From Leptolyngbya sp. SIO4C5 (GTDB taxonomy: Bacteria > Cyanobacteriota > Cyanobacteriia > Phormidesmidales > Phormidesmidaceae), in contig JAAHIC010000260.1 in the NCBI GenBank assembly GCA_010671965.1, positions 1 to 6,578 on the forward strand: a DNA stretch of 6,578 nt, written 5' to 3'. A program made the position numbers and the translations under genes. Within the stretch, counting starts at the first letter, position 1, and every line of letters begins with the position of its first letter. Shown piece after piece: positions 1 through 5,932 of the stretch. The notes under the pieces were generated by a model. That model saw nothing but the letters and a program-made list of their open reading frames with translations. It had not been told where the DNA came from and made no database searches.

Positions 1-573
1 TCCGCGACCGCGATTGCCGCCAACGTGAACAGAATACTTACCAAAGTTGATGCCCTTGTCAGTAGCCGGATCGGGAGAGAGGACGGGAAAAACAATTTCC
101 TGATACTGCTCGCCCGGCAGCGGCCCCACAATGACCCAGTTGGGGTGTTCGTCGCTATAGGGTAGGAAGTAGGTGTTGCCGACTTCTTCTTTTAGCTCCT
201 CGGAAATGCGATCGGGCGGAGCAATCTGGAATCCATCTGGCAGCATCAGCACCGCACCGACGTTAAGACCGCCTTTGCTGCCGTCTCCCAATACCTGCTG
301 CGTGTCTAAGTCATAGGGAATCTCAACCACTGCTTTGAAAACGCTGTCAGGCAGCACGGCCTGAGGCACCTCAACATAGGTTGGTTTCTCAGCCAGGTGA
401 CAGTTAGCGCAAACAATCTTGCCGGTGGCTTCACGCGGGCTTTCGTAGTTTTGCTGTGCCCAGAAAGGATAGGCAGCGGCTGATTGAGGAAACGCGAAGC
501 TACCTGTAAGTAGAACAGCGATGGCCGCGATCGCAATCAGGCTGCCTCTAAGAAGTGAAAATTGAGTCTTCAT
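1..573 (-). CDS. petA: Cytochrome f, N-terminal part (runs off left edge)
   Basis: Cytochrome f is the c-type haem subunit of the cytochrome b6f complex. It takes electrons from the Rieske protein and passes them to plastocyanin or cytochrome c6 on the lumen side of the thylakoid. Reading the minus strand from the ATG at 573 gives 191 codons open to the window edge. Residues 1-34 form a Sec-type signal peptide with a hydrophobic core near 11-28 and an SAAA cleavage site. The mature protein starts YPFWAQQ; in this family the amino group of that first Tyr (Tyr35 here) is the distal haem ligand. The haem attachment site CANCH lies at 55-59 (Cys55, Cys58, His59). The family's conserved [10 protein letters not shown] (145-154) and FPVLSPDP (162-169) follow. 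The visible part ends at VGGNRGRG, so the rest of the large domain, the small domain and the C-terminal membrane anchor are missing (family length about 320-335 aa). It lies 76 bp downstream of petC on the same strand, the usual petCA order. No clear Shine-Dalgarno sequence precedes the ATG. The assignment is very secure. Confidence 0.97.
   Translation of the reverse strand, partial: MKTQFSLLRGSLIAIAAIAVLLTGSFAFPQSAAAYPFWAQQNYESPREATGKIVCANCHLAEKPTYVEVPQAVLPDSVFKAVVEIPYDLDTQQVLGDGSKGGLNVGAVLMLPDGFQIAPPDRISEELKEEVGNTYFLPYSDEHPNWVIVGPLPGEQYQEIVFPVLSPDPATDKGINFGKYSVHVGGNRGRG
527..534. repeat. HIP1 octamer in petA signal-peptide region
   Basis: A perfect GCGATCGC palindrome, the highly iterated palindrome of many cyanobacterial genomes. 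It sits inside the petA signal-peptide coding region. Confidence 0.9.
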
Positions 574-649
574 TAGTAGAGTGTATACAAATCGAACAGG
601 TCAGTTGACGTAGAGCGAACAAAAGGGAACTCAGCCCGCTGCGCTCAAA

Positions 650-1192
650 TTAAGCCCACCAAGGATTATCGCCTGTACGGAAATCAGTTTCGGTCCACGG
701 CGAAAGGACAACTTTGTCATCTTCGGTGACATCAGCGTGAGCCAAAGCTAAAGACAAGGGGGCAGGGCCGCGTACAACTTTACCAGTGGCATCGTACTGA
801 GAACCGTGGCAAGGACAGATAAATTTGTTCTCGCTGGCATTCCAGGGAACAACACAGCCTAGATGAGTGCAGATAGAGTTGATGCCGTAGTCCTCTAGGG
901 ATCCTGATTCTGTGACAACCAGATAGGTAGGATCACCTTTAAGCCCCTGGGCCAGCGTCCGCGATCCGGCTCCGTGCTCTTCTAGGAACTCACTGACAAT
1001 CACGTCATTACCGAGCGCATCCTTCGCTGTTACACCACCGCCAGCAGCCCCACTCGAAGGCGGAATGAAGTATTTCACGACGGGATATAAAGCGCCTAAA
1101 GCGGTGCCTGTAACGGCACCAAACGTTAGGAGATTCATAAATTGGCGGCGTCCCAGATTGGGGACATCCGGAGTTCCAGAAGCTTGAGTCAT
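650..1192 (-). CDS. petC: Cytochrome b6f Rieske iron-sulfur subunit
   Basis: This is the Rieske [2Fe-2S] protein of the b6f complex. It oxidises plastoquinol at the lumenal site and hands the electron to cytochrome f. The protein has 180 residues, the normal cyanobacterial length. A twin-arginine motif GRRQFMNLL (14-22) precedes a single membrane helix (about 20-43); known family members are Tat-targeted and keep this helix as an anchor. A Gly/Ala-rich flexible hinge (48-53) follows. The cluster is held by CTHLGC (Cys108, His110) and CPCHG (Cys126, His129), with Cys113 and Cys128 forming the usual disulfide; all six residues are present. The [12 protein letters not shown] stretch (141-152) is the typical Pro-loop region. 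The ATG at 1192 is chosen because the Tat signal follows at the expected distance. It is first in the operon with petA; the promoter should lie in the 500 bp between here and the DUF3067 gene. Cyanobacteria often carry extra petC paralogues, but linkage to petA marks this as the main copy. Confidence 0.97.
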   Translation of the reverse strand: MTQASGTPDVPNLGRRQFMNLLTFGAVTGTALGALYPVVKYFIPPSSGAAGGGVTAKDALGNDVIVSEFLEEHGAGSRTLAQGLKGDPTYLVVTESGSLEDYGINSICTHLGCVVPWNASENKFICPCHGSQYDATGKVVRGPAPLSLALAHADVTEDDKVVLSPWTETDFRTGDNPWWA

Positions 1193-1323
1193 GATTTAGG
1201 AAACAAGTAAACGTTCAGAACAAAAATGTAAGTATCAAAACCCCAGGCCCGCAATGTACTCACTCAAGCAGCCAGCCGCTGCAACTGCTCACGAATACAT
1301 CTGCCTGTTGCCAGCACTACCTC

Positions 1324-1385
1324 ACAGGTATACTCTGCTGATTATGAGCGTCTGTGAAATAAGTTTGCATATTTTCTACAGGTAT
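1324..1385. repeat. Pair of ACAGGTAT direct repeats upstream of petC
   Basis: The octamer ACAGGTAT occurs at 1324-1331 and 1378-1385, 54 bp apart start to start. The second copy overlaps the candidate petC -10. Its inverse, TACCTGT, recurs in the hairpin at 1526-1532. The sequence is short and may be chance; it could be an operator half-site. Confidence 0.3.
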
Positions 1386-1409
1386 TATTACATTTTGCTG
1401 CTCTCGCAA
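1384..1409 (-). promoter_or_regulatory. Candidate promoter for petCA
   Basis: On the minus strand the sequence TGTAATAAT is an extended -10 (TG, one base, then AATAAT, 5 of 6 matches to TATAAT). TTGCGA lies upstream (plus 1404-1409), but only 14 bases from that hexamer; shifted to TAATAC the gap is 16. Transcription would start near 1377 and give an untranslated leader of about 185 nt. Weaker -10-like boxes occur nearer the gene, so this choice is tentative. Confidence 0.33.
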
Positions 1410-1419
1410 ACGTTCCATT

Positions 1420-1435
1420 CTCTAGAGTCTTGCCA
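1420..1435 (-). repeat. Left copy of outward-pointing repeat
   Basis: Read on the minus strand (towards petC) this is TGGCAAGACTCTAGAG. It matches the plus-strand copy at 1647-1661 with a single extra A. The last eight bases, CTCTAGAG, are themselves a palindrome, but the TGGCA(A)GA part fixes the direction. It lies just upstream of the candidate petC promoter. Confidence 0.6.
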
Positions 1436-1505
1436 AGTTTTTTGATCGACCATTCATTTTTCTACCAATGAAGGCTTTAAAACGCTTTACAATCAGGAGA
1501 CTTCT

Positions 1506-1544
1506 GGGCGCTTGATAGCTGACAGTACCTGTCTATCAGCGCTC
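1506..1544. other. Long bulged hairpin
   Basis: The arms pair as follows: G1506-C1544, G1507·U1543, GCGC (1508-1511) with GCGC (1539-1542), TGATAG (1513-1518) with CTATCA (1533-1538), and ACAG (1522-1525) with CTGT (1529-1532) around a TAC loop. That makes 16 pairs including one G·U. T1512 and CTG 1519-1521 bulge from the left arm. No T-run follows on either strand, so it is not a standard terminator. It could be part of the DUF3067 mRNA leader if transcription starts near the TACAAT at 1488-1493, a small RNA, or a protein-binding site. Confidence 0.5.
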
Positions 1545-1616
1545 TCTAAATATCAGCCCGCATCAGCTCTGCACCTTTTGTTAATTAGTGTAAACATTGC
1601 AGTCCCTATAGGCAGT

Positions 1617-1645
1617 TTGCCTGCGGCCTAGCTTTGGCTAATAAT
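1617..1645 (+). promoter_or_regulatory. Candidate promoter for the DUF3067-glycosyltransferase unit
   Basis: TTGCCT (1617-1622, 4 of 6 matches to TTGACA) is separated by 17 bp from AATAAT (1640-1645, 5 of 6 matches to TATAAT). The predicted start near 1652 falls inside the right repeat copy and leaves a leader of about 40 nt. Confidence 0.42.
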
Positions 1646-1646
1646 C

Positions 1647-1661
1647 TGGCAGACTCTAGAG
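1647..1661 (+). repeat. Right copy of outward-pointing repeat
   Basis: This copy reads TGGCAGACTCTAGAG on the plus strand, towards the DUF3067 gene. It mirrors the copy at 1420-1435, so the two form an inverted pair enclosing about 211 bp. It starts one base after the candidate -10 and would overlap the transcription start, a position suited to repression. Confidence 0.6.
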
Positions 1662-1692
1662 TATTTATGAGGGCTATGGGCTGAAATCAACT

Positions 1693-2010
1693 ATGACCGG
1701 ACAGGATCTACAGGAGCTGTTGCTAGACAAGTGGGGATATTCCTTCGATATTCAGCTGCGCAAAGCCCAGGGGAAAATCTTCGTTCAGATTATGTGGCGC
1801 TACTTGGAACAGGCGTCTTTCCCAATGGATGAGGCAGAATATTTGGAGCATTTGGACGATATTGCCACTTACATTGAAGGCTGGGACAGTGCCGCCTATG
1901 TCAAGCAATATATTGAGCAAACGTCGGAACGTCCGCGTTTGGGCAAGGCAGTCAGTATCCCTATTGATCTAGGAGAGCGGGCTTCAGAGTGGCTAATCAC
2001 TGATTTTTAA
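1693..2010 (+). CDS. DUF3067 family protein
   Basis: This is a 105-residue soluble protein with no signal peptide and no membrane segment. I recognise it as DUF3067, a small family conserved in cyanobacteria and also found in plastid-bearing eukaryotes. Conserved-looking blocks are KWGYSFDIQL (13-22), QIMWRYLEQASFP (32-44), a helical DEAEYLEHLDDIATYIEGWD stretch (46-65), and RPRLGKAVSIPIDLG (80-94). It is acidic in the middle and probably mostly helical, with an extended C-terminal part. No catalytic or metal site is evident, so no reaction is proposed. The ATG is the only usual start in frame; the GAGGG at 1669-1673 is too far away (19 nt) to be a good ribosome site. It is transcribed divergently from petCA and is followed after 27 bp by the glycosyltransferase, probably on one transcript. 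Its position suggests, but does not show, a role linked to b6f or thylakoid biogenesis. Confidence 0.85.
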   Translation: MTGQDLQELLLDKWGYSFDIQLRKAQGKIFVQIMWRYLEQASFPMDEAEYLEHLDDIATYIEGWDSAAYVKQYIEQTSERPRLGKAVSIPIDLGERASEWLITDF

Positions 2011-2037
2011 GCAGCGATTCGATGAGCTGATTAGACT

Positions 2038-4554
2038 ATGCGTGCTTGGCCTCGATTTTTCTCCAATCCTTGGTTCGTGATGCTGGTATTGTGGCTTTTA
2101 GTCGCGGTAGCAGACATCATCTGGCTGCATTTAGATCAGGCTCCTCCGGGGTGGGATCAGGGCGATCATCTTAGCCGCGCCCTGAACCACTGGCGATCGC
2201 TGCAGCAGCCCCAGTGGGGGTCACCGGACTGGTGGCAGACCCTATGGCAGCAGGCTCCAACCCAAAGAGGTCCACTGGTCTACTTATTGACGGTTCCTCT
2301 TTTCGGCCTCTTGAATCCGGGGGCCGATCAGGCAGTTTTGGTCAACCTGATGCTTACCGCGGTAATGCTGGTTAGCATTTACCTAATGGGCCGACGGCTG
2401 TTTTCGCCGCTGGTGGGGCTTTGGTCCGCTGGGCTGAGCTTGCTATCTCCAACGCTGGCGGCATTGCGAATTACCTATCTGCTGGACTTCGGCCTCGCAG
2501 CTGTGTTTTCAGTGGCGCTGATGAGTCTGACCTACTGGTGGATGGCCGAAAGCACCCGGCGACAATGGCTCTGGGTGCCTATCTGGGGCATCAGTCTAGG
2601 ACTGACTTTACTGACACGCACCTCTGGTCTGCTATTTGTTATACCGCCGCTGGTGTGGGCCGTAGCGGTTAGCCTCTGGCAGCGGCGCTGGCAGCAGCTT
2701 TTACAGATTTTGGCGGGCGGGGCGATCGCAGTGCTGGTTATTTGGCCCTGGTTTAGCACCAACTGGCTGACGATTGTTTCTACCACATTTGGCGGTGCTC
2801 AAGCTGGCGTGATCTATCGCAAGTCGCCCCAGGTTAATAGCTTAGCGGGCTGGCTGTTCTATCTGCAGGTCTTGCCGGAGATTGTTTCGATGCCCGTTTT
2901 GCTGGCATCCCTAGGAACTTGGCTGGCAGAAATAGGCGCGATCGCCTTGGGCAAGAAGTCCTCTGTAATTACAGCTTCACTAAACACTGAGCCGGAGAAA
3001 TTTTTAGGCGCAACGCGTCGAGGTTGGCTATGGCTGCTCGCTTTCCTCATCGGCATCTATTTATTAGGTACGATTGGCCCTAATAAGCAGCCGCGCATCA
3101 TCATTGCCTTTTTCCCGGCAATGGCGATCGTTTTAGCACGAGGGCTAACCCTGAGGAGTACACTTCCCTGGCGGTGGCTGCGATGGGGCGCTGTGGCGCT
3201 TTCCGGCCTAGTCCTGCTGGGCAGAATGTTTGCGCTGCCAGATGCCGACCTGATTCAAGGGGCAAAGTGGCCTCCCTACAGGGGCGATCGCTGGCCGAAC
3301 CCTGCCGTCATCGAGACAATAACCCGCGATATGCCCTATTTGCAGTCAACCCTGGGCCTCGCGGTCAATACCCTCACGATTAATCCGCAAAACATGGACT
3401 TTTACGGGGCGCTGGCTGACTTTCAGGTAAATGGCCGCCAGCTCTCGTTTAGCTCTAAAACTGCTTTGCAGGATAGCCGTTACCTCAACTGGTATTTAAC
3501 GAAAACAGGCTATCAGGGCGATTACGGCAGTATTGAAGCCGGACAGGCACGGCTGCGAGAAGCGCTAGAAACCTCCAATACGTTAGAAATCTTTCGGCGC
3601 TGGCAGTTGCCTGATCAGAGCGAGCTGCGACTACTGCGTCGCAAAACACCGCAGGTACGGGTAGAGCCGCTAGATCAAATGAAAACAGCAGTTGAAATTA
3701 CCGTTGTTGAAGTGGCTGAGCAGCTAGCGCCAGGGCAGGCTTTTCCAATTACCTATCAGATTGAAGGCCCTTGGCAAGCCCTACAAAACGGCTTGCTGCT
3801 GCTGAGCTGGCAACCCCTGGAAACAAATAGCGATCGCCCGATCTGGATTAGCGATCACGGCATTGCGTTAGGGCAGCTAAAGGCGGGAGAGTCTAAGCCA
3901 AAAGCCAACAGCGGCTTTCGCGTGACGGAGAGTTTGGCGGTGATACCACCGGCAAGCCTGCAGCAAGGACGCTATCAGCTTCAGGCCAGCTACCTCAATC
4001 GCAATACAAACGAGAGCTATGACTTAGCTTTACCCCCAGTGCAGGTGGAGCTACAGGCCGGTATAGCTGCTCCGACTCAAGTACCGCCGCTTGATCTGGT
4101 CACTGTTCTACGCCGACTGGCCGCCGATTTGCCGGTAGGTGCTATTGACCCCGTTTTTTCCGAGGTGGGACGCATCAACCAGTACGATGCCACGCAGGAC
4201 TACCTGCGGCAGACCGAACAGGCGATGACTCACCGTCTTTCCCAATCCCCCGATCAGCTCGACTGGCTCTACTCGCTGCTGCTGGCTCAAATTCTGCAGC
4301 AAAAGGCTCCTGAGGCGATCGCCACCCTGGAAACCATCACTCGCCTAAATCCTGAAAATCCCTATAACTGGGCCTATCTAGGCTTTGTTCGCCTCTATCA
4401 ATGGCAGCCTTGGCGGGCTGATCAGGCTCTAGCTCAGGCCGAGCAGCTTCAACCTGATTTGCCCAATCTACGCTTACTGCAGGCGATCGCGGCGGCCCTA
4501 AAGCTCAATCTGCCACGCGCCCTCAAACTGCTGGAGCTAGAAGGCGCTCTGTAG
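2038..4554 (+). CDS. GT39/GT-C type membrane glycosyltransferase with C-terminal TPR-like tail
   Basis: This 838-aa protein probably transfers a sugar from a polyprenyl-phosphate donor on the outer face of a membrane; the acceptor is unknown. Residues 1-400 carry about ten hydrophobic helices (for example 12-32, 98-117, 123-142, 150-169, 196-214, 221-240, 329-347, 353-368, 381-398). The first extracytoplasmic loop has WDQGDHLSRALNHW (39-52), where Asp40 or Asp43 matches the catalytic acidic position of the GT-C fold. GPNKQPRIIIAFFPAMAIVLA (347-367) resembles the 'PRY..P..P' helix of the ArnT/PMT group. Residues 400-540 form a soluble domain. About 541-671 is beta-rich (ITYQIEGPW, GRYQLQASYL) and may be a beta-sandwich. 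Residues 740-838 are helical repeats of TPR character (LNPENPYNWAYLGFVRLYQW, then AQAEQLQPDLPNL). ArnT-like enzymes are usually about 500-600 aa, so the C-terminal 250-300 residues are an addition. It follows DUF3067 by 27 bp and has no strong ribosome site. Family assignment is good; substrate is not inferable. Confidence 0.85.
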   Translation: MRAWPRFFSNPWFVMLVLWLLVAVADIIWLHLDQAPPGWDQGDHLSRALNHWRSLQQPQWGSPDWWQTLWQQAPTQRGPLVYLLTVPLFGLLNPGADQAVLVNLMLTAVMLVSIYLMGRRLFSPLVGLWSAGLSLLSPTLAALRITYLLDFGLAAVFSVALMSLTYWWMAESTRRQWLWVPIWGISLGLTLLTRTSGLLFVIPPLVWAVAVSLWQRRWQQLLQILAGGAIAVLVIWPWFSTNWLTIVSTTFGGAQAGVIYRKSPQVNSLAGWLFYLQVLPEIVSMPVLLASLGTWLAEIGAIALGKKSSVITASLNTEPEKFLGATRRGWLWLLAFLIGIYLLGTIGPNKQPRIIIAFFPAMAIVLARGLTLRSTLPWRWLRWGAVALSGLVLLGRMFALPDADLIQGAKWPPYRGDRWPNPAVIETITRDMPYLQSTLGLAVNTLTINPQNMDFYGALADFQVNGRQLSFSSKTALQDSRYLNWYLTKTGYQGDYGSIEAGQARLREALETSNTLEIFRRWQLPDQSELRLLRRKTPQVRVEPLDQMKTAVEITVVEVAEQLAPGQAFPITYQIEGPWQALQNGLLLLSWQPLETNSDRPIWISDHGIALGQLKAGESKPKANSGFRVTESLAVIPPASLQQGRYQLQASYLNRNTNESYDLALPPVQVELQAGIAAPTQVPPLDLVTVLRRLAADLPVGAIDPVFSEVGRINQYDATQDYLRQTEQAMTHRLSQSPDQLDWLYSLLLAQILQQKAPEAIATLETITRLNPENPYNWAYLGFVRLYQWQPWRADQALAQAEQLQPDLPNLRLLQAIAAALKLNLPRALKLLELEGAL
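2193..4490. repeat. Seven HIP1 octamers inside the glycosyltransferase gene
   Basis: Perfect GCGATCGC copies occur at 2193-2200, 2722-2729, 2938-2945, 3284-3291, 3830-3837, 4315-4322 and 4483-4490. Near misses such as GCGATCGT at 3124-3131 also occur. This density is typical of HIP1-rich cyanobacteria and suggests the gene has been resident in the genome for a long time. Confidence 0.9.
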
Positions 4555-4570
4555 GGCATCACATTGAGAT

Positions 4571-4616
4571 GACCAGTTCCTTTAACAAGGCTTGTTAGCT
4601 GCGGTCTTAAAATTTT
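4571..4616 (+). terminator. Possible weak terminator or palindromic hairpin after the glycosyltransferase
   Basis: TAACAAG-G-CTTGTTA (4583-4597) is a perfect inverted repeat. GACC (4571-4574) and GGTC (4603-4606) can close an outer stem around it. The sequence TTAAAATTTT follows, which is only a broken T-run. It may end the glycosyltransferase transcript, or the compact palindrome may be an operator. Confidence 0.35.
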
Positions 4617-4639
4617 CTAAATAATCCTTTAACCGTTGC

Positions 4640-4668
4640 TTCACCAGGACGGTAATAAAAGCTACAAT
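4640..4668 (+). promoter_or_regulatory. Candidate distal promoter for prs
   Basis: TTCACC (4640-4645, 4 of 6 to TTGACA) and TACAAT (4663-4668, 5 of 6 to TATAAT) are 17 bp apart. It lies about 180 bp upstream of the prs start and would give a long leader containing the 4788-4804 hairpin. Confidence 0.4.
4652..4665. promoter_or_regulatory. NtcA-like box GTA-N8-TAC upstream of prs
   Basis: GTAATAAAAGCTAC fits the GTAN8TAC consensus of NtcA, the nitrogen-control activator of cyanobacteria. TAGTTT at 4687-4692 fits the TAN3T -10 form 21 bp downstream, close to the usual spacing for NtcA-activated promoters. The box also overlaps the -10 of the candidate distal promoter, so binding could block that one. 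A match of this kind is expected about once per 4 kb by chance, so the support is moderate at best. Confidence 0.3.
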
Positions 4669-4787
4669 TGGGTGAAATTGAACGCTTAGTTTAGTTTCTA
4701 CTGATTTTTAATTCGTTTTATTAATACTATTCACCGTACTTTTACTGGTTTAATACGCTGTTTCTCATCAGGGCCTATGAAAAATTT

Positions 4788-4804
4788 CTCAGAGACAATC
4801 TGAG
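4788..4804 (+). other. Small hairpin in the prs leader
   Basis: CTCAGA (4788-4793) and TCTGAG (4799-4804) form a perfect 6-bp stem with a GACAA loop, ending 43 nt before the prs start codon. It may be a leader element if transcription begins at the distal promoter. It overlaps the -35 of the proximal candidate. Confidence 0.3.
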
Positions 4805-4819
4805 TTAGGATGCTAGGAT
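4792..4819 (+). promoter_or_regulatory. Candidate proximal promoter for prs
   Basis: GAGACA (4792-4797, 4 of 6) and TAGGAT (4814-4819, 4 of 6) are 16 bp apart. The start would fall near 4826 and leave a short leader that keeps the ribosome site. It is weaker than the distal candidate by sequence. Confidence 0.25.
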
Positions 4820-4836
4820 TTCCGTGAACACGCATT

Positions 4837-4841
4837 GAGGG
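4837..4841 (+). promoter_or_regulatory. Ribosome binding site of prs
   Basis: GAGGG ends 6 nt before the GTG at 4848. It is the clearest Shine-Dalgarno-like sequence in the window and supports GTG as the start. The only other possible start close by is the in-frame TTG immediately before it. Confidence 0.6.
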
Positions 4842-4847
4842 CCTGTT

Positions 4848-5840
4848 GTGATTCGCTCTGCCACCCTATCACTTCAGACAGCACTTCCACAGATTGGTGA
4901 CAACAACCGCTTGAAGCTATTCGCTGGATCTTCCAACGGAGAGCTGTCTCGTGAAGTTGCTCGCTACTTAGGCATTGACTTGGGGCCGATGGTTCGCAAG
5001 CGCTTTGCCGATGGAGAACTGTACGTACAAATTCAAGAATCGATTCGTGGGTGTGATGTTTATCTCATTCAACCCACCTGCTATCCGGTGAACGATCACC
5101 TGATGGAACTACTCATCATGATAGATGCCTGCCGCCGGGCGTCTGCGCGTCAGATTACAGCCGTGCTGCCATATTATGGCTACGCCCGCGCCGATCGTAA
5201 AACCGCTGGCCGTGAGTCTATCACCGCCAAATTAGTGGCTAACCTGATGGCCCAGGCCGGGGCGAGTCGGGTGTTGGCAATGGATCTGCACTCGGCGCAG
5301 ATTCAGGGATATTTTGATATTCCTTGCGATCATGTCTACGGCTCGCCGGTGCTAATTGACTATCTTGCCAGTAAAAGTCTGCCCGATCTGGTGGTGGTTT
5401 CACCGGATGTGGGCGGTGTAGCTCGCGCCCGCGCTTTCGCGAAGAAGCTAGACGATGCGCCACTGGCTATTATTGATAAGCGCCGCCAAGCTCACAACGT
5501 AGCCGAGGTGATGAACCTGATTGGGGATGTTGAAGGCAAGACGGCAGTTCTAGTAGACGACATGATCGATACGGCTGGCACAATTTGTGAAGGGGCGCGT
5601 CTGCTGCGGCAAGAAGGGGCACGTCAGGTCTACGCCTGCACGACTCATGCCGTCTTTTCGCCCCCTGCCGTGGAGCGGCTTTCGGGTGGCCTGTTTGAGG
5701 AAGTGATCGTGACCAATACGATTCCGGTAGCAGATGCCAAGCACTTTGAGCAGCTCACTGTTTTATCGGTTGCTAATCTGATTGGTGAAGCTATCTGGCG
5801 TATTCACGAAGAGAGTTCTGTCAGCAGCATGTTTCGCTAG
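4848..5840 (+). CDS. prs: Ribose-phosphate pyrophosphokinase (PRPP synthetase)
   Basis: This cytoplasmic enzyme makes PRPP from ribose 5-phosphate and ATP, feeding purine, pyrimidine, histidine, tryptophan and NAD synthesis. The 330-aa protein has the full class I architecture of two phosphoribosyltransferase-type domains. KLFAGSSNGELSREVARYLG (23-42) opens the first domain, and KRFADGE (51-57) holds the ATP-contacting Phe and Glu positions. YARADRK (112-118) is the flexible catalytic loop; Ala115 replaces the Gln of the enterobacterial YARQDRK form. DLHS (146-149) contains the metal-binding His. DKRR (210-213) contains the catalytic Lys-Arg pair, and VDDMIDTAGT (236-245) is the PRPP-binding loop. 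The start is GTG, backed by the GAGGG ribosome site; an upstream in-frame TGA at 4836-4838 rules out a much longer protein. The N-terminal extension of about 15-20 residues compared with E. coli Prs is usual for cyanobacteria as I recall. A strong terminator follows, so it is probably transcribed alone. Confidence 0.97.
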   Translation: MIRSATLSLQTALPQIGDNNRLKLFAGSSNGELSREVARYLGIDLGPMVRKRFADGELYVQIQESIRGCDVYLIQPTCYPVNDHLMELLIMIDACRRASARQITAVLPYYGYARADRKTAGRESITAKLVANLMAQAGASRVLAMDLHSAQIQGYFDIPCDHVYGSPVLIDYLASKSLPDLVVVSPDVGGVARARAFAKKLDDAPLAIIDKRRQAHNVAEVMNLIGDVEGKTAVLVDDMIDTAGTICEGARLLRQEGARQVYACTTHAVFSPPAVERLSGGLFEEVIVTNTIPVADAKHFEQLTVLSVANLIGEAIWRIHEESSVSSMFR

Positions 5841-5863
5841 TTTAGGCTAAATAGCAAGAATGG

Positions 5864-5902
5864 GGGTGTAGGGTACTCTATGTGACCTTGCACCCAATTT
5901 TT
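5864..5902 (+). terminator. Intrinsic terminator of prs
   Basis: GGGTGTAGGGT (5864-5874) pairs along all 11 bases with ACCTTGCACCC (5885-5895), using two G·U pairs (5869·5890 and 5871·5888), around a 10-nt loop. AATTTTT follows directly (5896-5902). The stem begins 23 bp after the prs stop codon. This is the best terminator in the window and separates prs from the permease. Confidence 0.8.
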
Positions 5903-5932
5903 GAGGCAGCGTTTAGCTAACGGCGCAGAATA

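Larger units (their letters stand above)
1193..1692. other. 500-bp divergent intergenic region between petC and the DUF3067 gene
   Basis: This stretch separates the minus-strand petCA operon from the plus-strand DUF3067 gene and must hold promoters for both. I see no protein with family resemblance in it and no tRNA. It contains a candidate extended -10 for petC, two ACAGGTAT direct repeats, two outward-pointing copies of TGGCA(A)GACTCTAGAG, a small TTCATT/AATGAA inverted repeat (1453-1472), a long bulged hairpin (1506-1544), and a candidate promoter for DUF3067. A TACAAT at 1488-1493, just before the hairpin, could be a further -10 but has no recognisable -35. Confidence 0.8.

Noticed and set aside
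306..536. Minus-strand 76-codon frame
   Set aside because: It overlaps petA in another frame; petA with its haem motif and signal peptide is clearly the real product.
1254..1445. Plus-strand 63-codon open frame in the petC/DUF3067 gap
   Set aside because: It has no family resemblance, no ribosome site and an unlikely composition, and it overlaps the candidate petC promoter. It looks like chance.
1453..1472. TTCATT/AATGAA inverted repeat as a regulatory hairpin
   Set aside because: Only six AT-rich pairs around an 8-nt loop; too weak to support a function alone.
1420..1661. Firm call of a MITE-type mobile element
   Set aside because: The inverted repeats are real, but the flanks (CATT on the left, TATT on the right) give no exact target duplication and no second copy is visible in the window.
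1667..1684. Five-codon mini-frame (ATG to TGA) just upstream of DUF3067
   Set aside because: It is preceded by no ribosome site and too short to support without expression data; such frames are common by chance.
2421..3383. Several 65-84 codon frames on both strands inside the glycosyltransferase gene
   Set aside because: All overlap an 838-codon frame with clear membrane helices and family motifs, and none shows its own features.
5239..5744. Antisense frames within prs
   Set aside because: They are shadows of the strongly conserved prs coding sequence.
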